This document shows, piece by piece, positions 12,104-23,149 of a stretch of 33,194 bases of DNA. Numbering within the stretch: position 1 is the first letter of the stretch; every line of letters begins with the position of its first letter. The translations under genes were made by a program, and so were the position numbers. The stretch is from Gamarada debralockiae (lineage: Eukaryota > Ascomycota > Leotiomycetes > Helotiales > Hyphodiscaceae): the NCBI GenBank assembly GCA_002803225.1, contig NXFV01000226.1:1-33194 (forward strand), given 5' to 3'. Below the pieces are notes generated by a model. The model was not told the origin of the DNA. It did no database searches and was given only the letters and a program-made list of their open reading frames with translations.

Positions 12104-14183
12104 ATGTTGTCATCTAAAGTCCTCCTTCGCAGCGCAGCCGTAGCCTCTTTGGTGTTGTTCACATTCACAAGTGGAACTACCCTGACTGTATCTACAACTG
12201 GAGGAAATGCTTCGAGCCCTCTTCTGTACGGTCTGATGTTCGAGGCACGTTTCCCATTCTATCTCAGTCTCAGCCAACGCTGACATACTTTTAGGATATC
12301 AACAACTCAGGTGAGCTTGACACCTTCTACCCTGCGCGTTTATCTATCCGCTTTCGCGACGTTAACGTCCTACAGGCGATGGCGGTATCCATGGCCAATT
12401 CCTCAAGAACAATGGATTCCAAGGCACCAGCCCTGGACTAACAGCGTACGCCGCTGTCGGTGGAACCACCCTCTCTCAGGATTTTGCAAACCCGCTTACT
12501 ACTGCAATCACAAGCTCGCTCAAAGTCTCCGTTCCCGCCGGTACCACAGGCCAAGTTGGATTCAGCAATTCAGGGTATAGCGGAGTTCCTGTGAATGCTG
12601 ACACATATGCAAATTACTTCTGGATGAAAGGAACTTACTCAGGAACAGTGACTTTGTCGCTTGTTGGAGCTAGTAGTGGAATCGTCTACGCCAGTCAGGA
12701 ACTCACCGTGGCCAGTACCTCGAGCTCCTTTACTTACTATGAGACAACATATCCAGTCACACAGAGCCCTGATGGGAACAATGTGTGGCAGTTGACCTTT
12801 GATGGAAGTAAAGTTGCTGGCAGCGCACTTTGGTTCGATTTGGTCCAACTCTTTCCAGTCACGTTCCATGCAAGATACAACGGCATTCGTAACGACGTCG
12901 GGAACTTTCTCCAAGCTATTGAGCCCTCGTTCTTGCGCTTCCCAGGTGGCAATAATCTTGAGGGTGCAACGCCAGCAGACCGATGGAAATGGAACGAAAC
13001 TATCGGGCCCGTGGAAGACAGGCCAGGCCGTCAAGGTGACTGGGGCTACCCAAATACCGACGCCTTGGGTCTCATGGAATACCTTCAATGGTGCTCAGAC
13101 ATGTCAATGACTCCTGTCCTCGCAATTTGGTCTGGTCTAAGTCTGGGTGGTGGCGTTGTCTCTGGAGCAGCCCTTGACCCATACGTCGATGATGCCCTCA
13201 ACGAACTCGAATTCCTTTTGGGATCAACATCGACCACCTGGGGTGCTTTGCGAGCTTCATATGGCCGAACAGACCCTTACACCATCACTCATCTCGAAAT
13301 TGGCAACGAGGATAACCTGAGTGGTGGATGTGCAACTTATGCTTCACGCTTCATGCAATTCTACGATGCCATTCACGCTGCCTACCCCTCTATCACGATT
13401 ATTGCGTCTACAACAGACAGCAGCTGCTTGCCAAGTCCACTTCCGTCTGGTGTTTGGACCGACATTCATCACTATGAAGAGCCTGGGCAGTTCATTAGCC
13501 TTTTCAACGAATTTGACAATTATCCACGGACGGCGGGGTATGGAATCTTTGTTGGAGAGTATGCAAATACTGCCACTGATAGCGGTGCTCAAACATACGT
13601 ACGTATTCTGATATCCAAAGCAAGGAATATGCCTCTGACATATCAATAGTGGAGCAACGTCCAAGGTGCCACATCTGAAGCAGTGTACATGATCGGTCTG
13701 GAACGAAACAGCGATCTCGTCAAAATGGCCAGCTATGCTCCAATGATGGAGCACTTTGACCTTGCCGAATGGTCGCCCGACCTCATCGGTGTAGATAGCA
13801 CACCTGGCTCTCTGACCGGCAGTATCTCCTACTACGTGCAACTCCTCTTCTCCAGCCACCGAGGCTCAACTATCCTTCCAGTCACATCAACCTCAGGCTT
13901 CGGTCCGCTCTACTGGGTCGCCAGCTCCACAACTTCAGGCACTTATTATGTGAAACTTGCGAACTATGGTACGACAACTGAAAGTGTGACTGTGAAAATT
14001 CCCGGTGCAACAGCGAGTACCACGGCGAATCTAATTGTTTTGACTGGCGCGAGTACGGCGAGCAACTATCCGAATGATGTTACTGTTACACCGACGAGTA
14101 GTAGTGTTACTGGCAGTGCGAGTGGTGGGTGGACGTTCAGCATGCCGGGATATGGAGTTGCGGTTCTTACTGTCACGGCATAG
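12104..14183 (+). CDS. abfA: secreted alpha-L-arabinofuranosidase, GH51
   Basis: Removes arabinose side chains from arabinan and arabinoxylan outside the cell. Exons 12104-12244, 12295-12310, 12376-13598 and 13650-14183 give 637 residues. A signal peptide spans residues 1 to about 23. The family opening GLMFEDINNSGDGG is restored only by splicing across introns 1 and 2. A carbohydrate-binding-like beta domain follows (residues about 90-210), then the TIM barrel with RFPGGNN, the acid/base Glu364 in EIGNED and the nucleophile Glu447 in VGEYAN, and a C-terminal beta domain. Intron 1 (12245-12294) begins GC, not GT (AG|GCACGT), with a CTGAC branch site and TTTTAG acceptor; exon 2 is only 16 nt. 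The TTG-initiated extension upstream is not needed. Length and catalytic residues are normal for the family. Symbol by similarity to Aspergillus abfA; orthology unproven. Confidence 0.93.
12245..12294 (+). other. non-canonical GC-AG intron
   Basis: Only removal of these 50 bases joins LLYGLMFE to DINNS in frame, as in GH51 enzymes. The donor is GAG|GCACGT. The nearby GT at 12249 would shift the frame. The acceptor is TTTTAG with a CTGAC branch-like site about 15 bases upstream. Confidence 0.75.
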
Positions 14184-15202
14184 TTTGGCCGGAAATCCTC
14201 GTGACAGGATGAATGGCATTATTCACTGACGTGTTCCTTCTTTGTTTGCCAATGGAAGCCGGTGCACGGTCTCGGTTTCTGGGGACGACCTCACATTCGT
14301 AGACGAGGAAAATGAAGGAAAATTCGCTGTACTTTGAAGCACACAGTCTTTTCAATTCAAACACTGAAAACCCGTGTGATATCTAACCAAGTTCGAATGC
14401 CAAATATGATCGTGTAGCTCTGTTTGGCTTACCATTACCATGAAAGGAAATCTCTTCTATATCGACGTCTCAGAGAACTGAGGCTCCTAGGACGACATTC
14501 CGTCACTTCACAGCCGAAATAAATTTTCGTATCTTATTAATAAATAAAATTGAAAGCAACAATGATTCACATTCAAGCTTTTCTAAATCTCAAGGTGTAT
14601 TCCTTTCATTCTTGTGTCCCGCTCTCACCGAAAAGTGAAGGGACACGTTCACCGAGGCTGATTGCCAGCCTCGTCAGCCTTGCCGGAACTTCTGTTTGCA
14701 TAACTTCTAAATTGAACTTGCATTTTAAGCCAATTCGTTTCAGTAACTCCCAAATCCACCTCAACTGCGTCTCTTGATCAACCGGAGTACCTCGATAAAC
14801 GTCAACTCTTTTCTGCTCTGGTCACGCGTGTCACGTATCATCGTGAGCCTTTCCCCCGCGTGTCAAACAGTCGCCTTCAATCAGGGAACCAACAAGTCTC
14901 TTCCAATCAACTCGACAAATTCAAAACCCATCTACGATGTCGACAGGAAGGAGGAGATTCAAGGACCAGGCGTTCGAGGCAGTGAAAGACAAGAATACAA
15001 AAGCAATGTGAGCTGGCCTGTTGGTTGGAATGCCGATCCCTACCGTATTGAGTATAGCTTGTATTTGCGTCTTACTGTAACATAAGAGGGGTTGTCCCCC
15101 CTCCTACCTTTTTAGAAATCAATCGAGTTTTTTCCCCCGCAACTGACATGGCCAAACGCTTGAAATGAAACCCTTGCTAACCTTCATTAAGTATCAAACA
15201 AA
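14184..15202. other. gene-free spacer
   Basis: Downstream of GH51. A 103-residue open frame at 14774-15085 starts with TTG, has no recognisable domain and no supporting splice extension. I see no RNA gene or repeat. Confidence 0.5.
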
Positions 15203-16110
15203 ATGATCCCTCTTCTCCAATTCTCAAAATTCTTCTCGAAGCTCGACAGCGGATATGGGGATGCGTTCTCGGTCACCAATTGATACACGTTACGGAAGAA
15301 CCGTTTTGATGAGAAATACGGGAATGTGTATAGCATTCCAGAAAATCGACGCTGGCGCTGGTTCCACGCTGTCTGTGAGTCCAAGGCCACCGAACGAGAA
15401 GCATATGAGTTTTCTAAGAGTGAGGATTATGATAACATGGCTAGCGGTATGAAGGACGGTGAAGATATGCGGTTCTGTCAAACAGACACCCAGCGTGCTA
15501 TCGTGCCTTGAAAGCCGTCGACAGGGAGCATCACCCTCCAAATAAGCTTCACATCAATATTTTGGCAGTGTGTTGACAGGCTTACGTGGAGGCCAACCCG
15601 ATCCTTTGGAGTACAAATACCTGGCCAATTCATGACAGGCATGATTGGCCTCAATGGCTGCAGCTCAGGAATCCTATCCAAAGAAGCTTTATCAAGGTCC
15701 ACCTTGGGACCGATGTGGTATCAGAAAAGCTTCACAGATCGACATTGTCGTTGTTGAGCCAGTGGAAAGAGTTGTACGGTGACACTGCTGTTGACGACCC
15801 ACCTTTGAAGTCGAGGAAGCGCTTTTCCCCGCGGATCAGATAACTGTTATCTGCAGCGGGACTTGGACTCCGTACAGTATTTCGTCGGATGCTGCGTTAT
15901 GGCTGGCGTTGCAAAACGGCGCAACTTCTTGGAAGGAAAGAATGTTGATGGCTGAGGCCGGCGGAAGGGATTTGGTGGTTACGGTACAAGAGGCAGAGAG
16001 CAGAAAAGAGAAGAACAAGGCAAAGACAGAGGCAAGAAAAACCTGAAAGAACACGAAGGCGATTGTGGGAGGAGACGGGGAGTTGGGAAGAACAGAACAG
16101 CAAGAAGTCA
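15203..16110 (+). pseudogene. broken fungal DUF7730-like gene
   Basis: Coding-like pieces in one orientation, in three frames. Piece 1 starts at ATG 15203 (MIPLLQFSKFFSKL) and continues through an in-frame TGA at 15281-15283 to YTLRKNRFDEKYGNVYSIPE and on to 15511. Piece 2, in another frame, reads LHINILAVC*QAYVEANPIL then WSTNTWP, where the TGA at 15574-15576 replaces the Arg of the CRQ.Y.EA..ILY..NTF signature common in fungal DUF7730/F-box-associated proteins; it runs to a stop at 15843. Piece 3, shifted again, continues QITVICSGTWTP and ends in a Lys/Glu-rich tail near 16048-16110. Two nonsense codons and at least two frameshifts in about 900 bp argue for a dead gene, although an unrecognised intron could explain one of them. 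Confidence 0.65.
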
Positions 16111-16533
16111 CGGAAGGGGAAGACGGACAGGAAGCGGAAGTACCCGACCGGCATGAAAGATAGACCACGAAGAGTCGGAGGAGTAGTTTGGAAGATTATC
16201 GTTGATTTATAGAACTACCTTCGTGCACTCTCCAGTCTTTTTACACCTCGATATAGAAATATGGCGAGTCATGGAGGGGAAAGGGAGCAAGTTGGTCCAC
16301 GGGGAATGGTCCTCGATTGCAAAGGTTTAGATAGTTACCTTCTCGAACATAGTCAATGCCCACTTGAGTATTCAGACGTAGGCAAAACGTCATTTCGTAT
16401 TGAGGGATATCTACATTCGCAAAAGCACTCGGTCTACGTCAATAAAGCAACGAAAATGCTCAGCGCCAATGTAAGAGCCCCTTCTCTCGGCGAAATCCTC
16501 CATTTGACCCACATAACGCCAAGGTATGTCTGT
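16111..16533. other. spacer without a supported gene
   Basis: A plus-strand frame from ATG 16261 to 16551 (96 codons) overlaps the end of the ankyrin relic on the other strand. It shows no domain, and nothing supports expression. Confidence 0.4.
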
Positions 16534-18907
16534 TCAAGCATAAGAATATGATTCCACCGCATCCTCAAACTTCTCTTCTGGTTCATCTTCGTCTTCCCAA
16601 TCATCAGGTTCCCCAATCTGAGCAGAAAAGAGGTTTGGATTCAACCACCCAGCTTGCTGAGGCCACAACAACCTAACTTCCATCACCTTCATCTCCTCAA
16701 TTCCGATCGTGCCCTGCACAGCCCTAATCAGCCTCGCAAAAGCGTTGTCCAATTCAGGTATATTATTAGCTCGTTTCCGCACCAGGTCTTCCGCAATCAG
16801 ACCCTGCGAGTTCTTGGTATCGGTATGTAAGCCCCAGTGGCCGGCAATGATGAGAATCTGCATTGTTTCAAGGTCAGTGTGCTCGGCGGCGACGTGAAGT
16901 ATATCCAAATTTCGAAGTCGAGGACATGCGATGTAGCGGAACCAGCGACCTCATAGAAGTCGAAAGAAATCGTGGTTGTTGTGCATGATGGTTGTTGCCA
17001 GGACGGATCTCCCTGCGTTGTTCGTCGCTCGGACGTTGGCTATGTATGCAAGTAACAAGGCCGCGTAAGAGACGGGCTTGCTTCGAGCTACGATTAGTAA
17101 AGGTATGGCTCCAAGGTGGTTCTTGGCTTCGAGACCTGTTCCGAAGTCGAGGAGAGTTTTGAAAACCAAGATGTCGTCTGCCTCGTTTGCTGCACATTGA
17201 AGAGGTGTACCGCGCACCACGCCAGAGCTATGCAATACTGGATCCGTCTCTGCAAGCAGGACACGAACACAGTCGTTCTGAGTCTTATGTTCACTGTTGA
17301 CTGCGAGATACAAAGGGGATTTGAGGTGCTTGTCCAATGCATTTGAGTCCGCTCCCCTGGCCATTAATTTGGCACAGGAAACAGCATCTCCGTGACATGC
17401 AGCTCAGCTCAGAGCGGTACGACCTTGGGTGTCGGTTTCAAATGGAGCTGGGGGGGTTCTCGAAAAGTTCATCATCAAGCGACTTGAGTGATAATCCAAG
17501 AATAATCTTGTGTATTGCTGGGGTTTTCATTATCGACAAAATCGTTGTAGTGAAGGAGTGGTCGTATGACTAGGTGATTGTTGGTAGGAATAACCCCCCG
17601 CAGGTACAAGTCCCAAGCTAAATCACTGGGAGTTTTGTTGAATGTTAGAGAAGTCTATAATTCAAGAGAGACTGCTTACGGTTGTATTCCACTGGGATCG
17701 TGAAGAGGGTCGGATCCAGCATTGAGTAAGAATTCTACCATCTTCGCCTGCCGTTTGGTTATGGCCCATGTCAACATGGTATACCCCGTCGTCACAGTGA
17801 CATCCTTGGTTGAAGCCTGGTTTGATAGCAGGAGAGCTTTTACAGCTTCGATATCTCCCTCAATAGGGAACATGAACACTGCGCAGTGTCTAACACTCTT
17901 CACAACGTAGTCAGGTTCATCTGTGGACCCGCCATTAGTTGATATGCTAGAGTCATGTTAACGTTATGCATCATCTACTAGGAAGGAAAGTAATAATTCA
18001 TTGTAACGAAAGGAGTCCGGTATCGTTCGCAATATCGCTTGTTTCAAAGATGCTGGTATAAGGCAGTCCCGCATATTCCACAAAGAGGTAGCCAAGGACT
18101 TGCTCAAGAATCTTAGGACTCTGGACTCTGCCTCGCGAATGACAGTTGCAAGCGTACCATGACTGGCAGAGAGGCCCATTGTATTGCATGGCTTGAACCC
18201 TGACTCTGGGAAAGCGAAATTTGTGTTGATTATCAGTTTGACGTGTCAAGGTTTGTGCTTCTGGATCTTTCAACTGCGTCTTCTTGTGCTGAGAAACTGC
18301 GGGGGTCCGAAGATTGAATTTTTGAAAGTAAGACTTTGATAGTACTGAGCCATGGACAGCTGATGAACCCAATTCTCTTCGAGCTGATCAAACCGTTGAT
18401 CGACATGATCTCGATGCTCGAAGAGCGTCCGACTCATAGATTCGGGTTGCACCGATAGCGTTTCGGACATTTCTTTTCGGAATGAAGCTCGATCTTCTGC
18501 TGCATCATCTGCGCCAACAGAAATTCTTCGAAGGTCGACGCAAACTTGTATCAATTGAAGTTTTCTTTTCTCCTTTAACCAAATAGTCGCAACCGCGATT
18601 GGCTTTCTCAGTGAGGTACTAGGCCCAAGTAGACGTGTTAATAGGCGGTCAAGCTCTTTCATCTTCGATTCTGTCCACACAATTGGACATTGAATAATTT
18701 GGAGAGAGTGTTCAGATTTCATTTACGCTCGGCTAGAAGAGAGGCAAGATATCGCAGAACGGCTGCGAGATCGGTAAGCTCGTTCTTTGTGGCCTGAAGC
18801 CTTCCCTAGAAGTCATTTCGACCTCGAATTTTCAAAATTGTTGAGCCGACTTGTGCCGCCAGCGTGGCTACGACGATGGCACTGGTCGTCACTGACAAGG
18901 GGTCCAT
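16534..18907 (-). pseudogene. broken STAND-type N-domain/ankyrin gene
   Basis: Relic of a fungal gene with the N-terminal domain common in STAND/NLR-like and ankyrin proteins. From ATG 18907 it reads MDPLSVTTSAIVVATLAAQV, then hits TAG at 18806-18808 where GRLQATKNELTDLAAVLRYL continues in frame. Further pieces: a helical region (18722-18270) with KMKELDRLLTRLLG, a YACNCHSRGRVQSPKILEQV (CxCHxRxRxxSP) linker near 18180-18100, and ankyrin repeats from about 17900 (IEAVKALLL, MVEFLLNAGSDP), including a normal-looking 54-nt intron at 17679-17626 with a CTAAC branch site. Then frameshifts, one at a C7 run near 17451-17457, TGA for Trp at 17404-17406 (TALS*AACHGDA), TGA at 16951-16953, and an acidic C-terminal tail ending at 16534. 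At least three nonsense codons and several frameshifts make a full product impossible. Confidence 0.8.
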
Positions 18908-20909
18908 TTTGGGACATGTGTGCAGCGAAATTTGAAGCGCAACTACACGTGAAGGAGAAAGCTTAACCACAGCCAGAACGATGAGGTGGCGAAAGAAAAT
19001 CGGAGAATGGGGAAGTAAAAGGAAAACGCAGTGTGGTCTCTTGTACAGTTTGTGGAGTAGACGTGGTGCGAGAAGGCCGATAGTGAGGCCCCTGGGCCTC
19101 TTCTCCTTGCTTGGATCTGCTGCCCAAAGTTGCACCAAAGGAAACTTCATTGGGGCAGTGTCTTTATTCAACGAGGCTGAGGATGATAAAAATATGGTCT
19201 CCGCGAGTTATCGGAAGCAGAGGGTGTGACCGTGAAACCAAGGTCTACCAGATGATAGGTCTTCATTCTTCAATCCTCTTCATGTCCACGTGTCATTCGT
19301 CTTGCTCAGATACCTTACAGTTGAGTTGACAGATCGTAGTCCCAATCCTAATCTGTAGAAGCAAGAGTCATAATTGTCTAACACTAGACTAGCTCATTCG
19401 TGTCCTAAGATAGATGAATCACGACGACATTCTGAAGGACACCAAGTAGATAACGCAGATATAGATGGCCGTGGTTGCATAGCAAAGTGAAGCAGACATA
19501 GCAATCAGTAAGCTGGCCTATTTACCAGCCTATTCCACGCACCTCTCACTCCGCCGGTGCTTCCTGTGCTTGGGCGACGCTCGGTTGGACGGTCGACCCT
19601 ATTCACCACGTCACAGCCGCCGATTGACGGATGACGAGTCGTGCCAATTCTGTTTGTTCGAGCTTCGCGGAACTCGTCAGCTACAGAGGATAGGAAATCT
19701 GATCCCGGGTGATGACACACAGGTGTAATCCCCTTTCGCGGCATCAAGCATAGCAGCGAACTTTTCTTTCGCTACTTCACTGGCCCTCGTCATGATTTCT
19801 CGGCCTAGCGGACTTATTGGAGCAACGGAATATTCAATTCGTGTATTTATAGCTGTCTCTTTAGTCTTATTTACGATTCTTGGGTCTTGACAAGGCCTAA
19901 CGGCGTTCTTCGCGATCTTCCGTATTGCTGAGTTTACTGGATAGGACAGGAGGTGGTGTAGTGATCCCCCCACCTTTATGGTTTTTGACGTGCGATTCCA
20001 TGGCAAACCGCCCTAGGACAAGATCAAAGCGGGCAACATTACGATTGGTTGAATTCACGTTGTCTTTATAAGCTACCAAAGTAGATCATGCTCGATGACG
20101 TGTCAATTATTTCAAAGCCAATAAGATTATCTACTAGTCACACTCTCCGTTAAAGAAAAGGATCATCAGCTGGATACAAACCTGCCGAGCTGCCGCTGAG
20201 ATCCATCGACCCCTCGCCATCCCGACAGGGCGCTGTTATATCATTCCTAGCGGCCCGAATTGGATGCGGATGAATACAGTGTACCGTTAGGGTTCATAGG
20301 GTGAGGGGTTCGTGACAACACTGACAGCTGGCTATATATTTGAAGGTCTAATGGGAGGCTCGTACGCTTCTTGAAGACAGACAGGGTGATATCCTCCCAC
20401 AATTCCATCGATACTTCCGGGCTCTCCCTACTGCTAGCCACGAAGTCATGAGAATGTGGATGTGGATGAAAAGGGAAGGAAGACGTCAAACAATGGGAAA
20501 AAAAACTACGCTTAAAAAAGTAGGTCCGATAATCACGTGTCTTGGGCTCCTCCTCGATTATAAAATTAGTTGGTTCATAACCCGAAGTATTTACCAGCCC
20601 AGTATAGTATTCAGGATTATATCTTATGCCCTCGCTCCAAAAGCATCCCCAGTTGTGCCAACGACTTTGCCAACACGTGATTCCGCCGTCAGCATGCACG
20701 TGTTGCCAGGCAGCAAATCATCTTCAGCCCTCAGCTTAAGAATAAATACAATAGACATAACGTAATCTACAATTGCTTTCCCAAAACTAGTTTCATTTAT
20801 CCTGCAATGATAAACTGGCTGAAATACGACCTTGGCTCTGAGCTTCTGTTACTGACAACTTGGTGGTATTTATTCGCGCTAAGAAACTCTACGAAACTCC
20901 GGACCCAAC
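18908..20909. other. gene-poor stretch of 2.0 kb
   Basis: No gene recognised. On the minus strand two overlapping frames at 19505-19747 and 19677-20006 (with segments such as SPLGREIMTRASEVAKEKF) look faintly protein-like and could be one frame broken by a shift near 19700, but no family comes to mind. Frames at 20247-20765 overlap on both strands. The right end should contain the promoter of the 2EXR gene. Confidence 0.4.
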
Positions 20910-21950
20910 ATGGAACAAACAGCAGGCAAGAACTGGAGATTGTTTTTGGAACAAATCCTCAGTCGAATCCTACCTCTCCGAGTCTCGCATAGGGCCCCCT
21001 CCCATCCAGAGTCGGGTGGAAAAGACATACCCAATGAGGCTAAGAATGGACAACCTCCAATGGAGCCAAAATCGTTATCCTGGCTATTACTCAGCTCGTC
21101 ACCGAAACCGTCACCCATATTCCATAAGTTCACCTCCCTCCCCTTCGAACTCCGTCTCCAGATCTGGGATCTCGCACTTTTCAGTACGCCCAGAGTCGTC
21201 GAGTTTATCGAAGTCCTCAACATCACGAAGCCCAATACCTACGCAGACTCCAGGTTCAGCCACTTGCTCCTGTCTACGCCAATTCCATTCAGTCTGCAAA
21301 TCTGCCGCGAAACTCGCGCTCTTGCGCTCTCCCGCTACATATTCTCCGAGGGAAATATCAAATTGTATCTTGATCTAGAGATCGATACGCTGTATTTCGG
21401 GAAATTGACCACTTACTCGACTTTGCAGATCTTTGCTCTCTGTGCTTTGAAAGCGGATTTGAGGAGGCTAAAGAGACTAGCTATCCGCGAGGAGTTCCTC
21501 TACGTACTTGGACGCTCTATACGGAATGACTCAGGCCCAATCTCATACGTGGGACCCGCATTCAAACTTCTCAGCGGACTCTCAGACCTAATCCTGGTCC
21601 TCCGAAAAGAGAAATCTCACGGCCTAAGCACCTTAGGCATGTTGTGTTACGACGCACATTGCCCCATTTGCAGCAAAATGAAAAGGTGGGAAGGCTTGCA
21701 TGGCTGGATATTTCCTACCTACAAGCAATTGATGAGTACGGAGTGGAATGGGAACGAGAGTGCAGAGGCGCAGGATGCGTACAAGATGATATTGGAAATG
21801 AAGCCAAATTTAAGAGGTGGTTGGCTTTGGGGATATGTTAATAAGAGGACATGGGAGGGGTGTACGGTGGATGTCGATGGTAGGGAGGGGAAGATTAGGG
21901 CTTGTTCCGTTGCGGTTTTACATCGATTTATTGCCGTGAGGCATGAGTGA
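20910..21950 (+). CDS. 2EXR-domain protein of unknown function
   Basis: Single-exon gene of 346 residues. The 2EXR domain (a fungal-expanded domain) covers residues about 71-165, opening with FHKFTSLPFELRLQIWDLAL and containing RVVEF, then LQICRETRALALSRY and ending with DLEIDTLYFG, in the order typical of the family. The remainder has a helical region and a Cys/His cluster CYDAHCPICSKM near residue 246, which could be a small metal-binding element but may be chance. No signal peptide or membrane segment. The start ATG at 20910 is the first in the open frame. Unlike the related broken genes at 15-19 kb it has no lesion. The biological role of 2EXR proteins is not established; they are numerous in Leotiomycetes and Sordariomycetes. 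Confidence 0.82.
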   Translation: MEQTAGKNWRLFLEQILSRILPLRVSHRAPSHPESGGKDIPNEAKNGQPPMEPKSLSWLLLSSSPKPSPIFHKFTSLPFELRLQIWDLALFSTPRVVEFIEVLNITKPNTYADSRFSHLLLSTPIPFSLQICRETRALALSRYIFSEGNIKLYLDLEIDTLYFGKLTTYSTLQIFALCALKADLRRLKRLAIREEFLYVLGRSIRNDSGPISYVGPAFKLLSGLSDLILVLRKEKSHGLSTLGMLCYDAHCPICSKMKRWEGLHGWIFPTYKQLMSTEWNGNESAEAQDAYKMILEMKPNLRGGWLWGYVNKRTWEGCTVDVDGREGKIRACSVAVLHRFIAVRHE

Positions 21951-22194
21951 TGCGAATTGGTTGTGTATCACTCCGGGGGCTGCGATTTCTTTTCTATGAG
22001 GAGGGCCATTTGAAAGCTCAATCTCTGTCCCAGCTTAGTGCATTTTAAGGTGGCGAGAGCGATGCTCAGGTTGCGACTGACCATGCCTTGGTCTACCAGT
22101 TCTGGACACAGTCTTCAGCTTCTGATGAGTCTTTTGCTGTGAGTAACATCCCTGATTGGTATCTAAGCTGTGACTCTTCTAAACTGAGAGTTGA
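21951..22194. other. spacer, probable 3' flank of the 2EXR gene
   Basis: No coding signal. It leads directly into the inverted-repeat cluster. Confidence 0.5.
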
Positions 22195-22262
22195 TTTCGC
22201 TACACATCTGTATTTAAGTGAGAGGTTGTTTGCTTGCTTTAGCTGGCTTTCGGGAGTAGATT

Positions 22263-22280
22263 CTTGGTTTATAGACCAAG
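22263..22280. repeat. small hairpin within the TIR cluster
   Basis: CTTGGT at 22263-22268 pairs with ACCAAG at 22275-22280 across a 6-nt loop, just inside arm B of the MITE-like element. Confidence 0.6.
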
Positions 22281-22290
22281 GGAAGAAGTT

Positions 22291-22380
22291 CGCTTAAACG
22301 CAGATGTGCAACGAAATTTAGGGGAGTAGAGGTGGGAGCAAAGGCGTCAATGGGTTTCGTTGCACATCTGCGTTTAAGCG
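22291..22380. repeat. perfect 26-bp inverted repeat
   Basis: Bases 22291-22316 are the exact reverse complement of 22355-22380, separated by 38 bp. Confidence 0.95.
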
Positions 22381-22793
22381 AGTCTTTTACTTCGAGTGGG
22401 GCCGGCGGAGAGGCCATTGGACGAGATGGTGGGAACAAGAGTACCGGTCATGATTAAAGAGAGTGAAACCTGAGCTCGATGAAAACGAATGCACGAAATA
22501 GTAAAGTTGATTTCTTGACCTTGAGCTCTGAGTCTGAAGAGAGCCTTCTTGCTCAAGCGGCCATGACCTTTCTCTGCACCTCAATAAGAACGACTGTCCG
22601 CGTATCCCACCGGCAATGCCCAATTACCGAAAGCCTTCCCCACCTTCATAGTAGTCAAAAGCACACTAGCATCCCCAAAGACACCTCGATCCCAACCCGA
22701 ACTACTACACAAGCACTTCGTCCGGCCATATTTCCGTCCCGCATAATAGGAGACCGGCCTACTCCCTATCCTCCCAAACCAGGACGACCGTCA

Positions 22794-23136
22794 TGATAAC
22801 CTTGTATGGCGGCTTCAGGGCACAATCGATATGAAATAACACTGGAGCGTAATCGCTGAGGCCATGACCAGGATAGGAAGGGCTGTAGCCGGGACTTAGT
22901 TTTTTGGCAGTTGGCGATGAGGCTGATCGTATACCCATGCCCGGTACCAGTTTTGTTGTGCAGAGTGCCGAAGAACCATTCCCAGCCGTAGTTGCAGACG
23001 CCGGGGCCGGTCGAGGTGCAGAAGAGCGCGTTGGGTTGGCGGGACCGAGTTTTTGCTGGGAGGAAGAAGAGGGAAAGAAGGAGGAGGACGATAAAGAGGA
23101 GCGTTATTTTGGTGGTGGCTGTGTATTATTTTTCGA
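22794..23136 (-). pseudogene. startless ORF relic with hydrophobic N-terminus
   Basis: On the minus strand an open frame without ATG begins after a stop near 23130. It reads a strong hydrophobic segment (ITLLFIVLLLLSLFFLP) followed by NALFCTSTGPGVCNYGWEW, FFGTLHNKTGTGHGYTISLI and ANCQ, with an N-glycosylation site NKT. Beyond about 22900 protein-like sequence continues in another frame (SPSYPGHGLSDYAPVLFHID and KPPYKVIMTVVLVWEDR), so a frameshift is likely. The pattern fits a secreted or membrane protein that lost its start and frame, or a small gene whose first exon I cannot place. Family not recognised. Confidence 0.35.
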
Positions 23137-23149
23137 TGGGTATTGTTGA

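Larger units (their letters stand above)
22195..22382. mobile_element. MITE-like cluster of terminal inverted repeats
   Basis: Three copies of one arm. Arm A (22195-22222, forward) begins TTTCGCTACACATCTG; arm B (22291-22316, reverse complement) and arm C (22355-22380, forward) form a perfect 26-bp inverted repeat beginning TTTCGTTGCACATCTG. A differs from C only by transitions over the shared 26 bases or so. A-B would delimit an element of 122 bp and B-C one of 90 bp. No transposase gene is present. I cannot define a target-site duplication. Confidence 0.65.

Noticed and set aside
12639..13859. Two long minus-strand frames (149 and 171 codons) inside the GH51 gene
   Set aside because: Antisense shadows of a strongly supported coding sequence, without domains.
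19505..20006. Two overlapping minus-strand frames as a possible frameshifted gene
   Set aside because: Faintly protein-like but no recognisable family and no splice or start support, so only mentioned in the spacer entry.
20860..21378. 172-codon frame overlapping the 2EXR gene
   Set aside because: A Ser/Pro-rich shadow frame of the 2EXR coding region; starts with a GTG-type codon.
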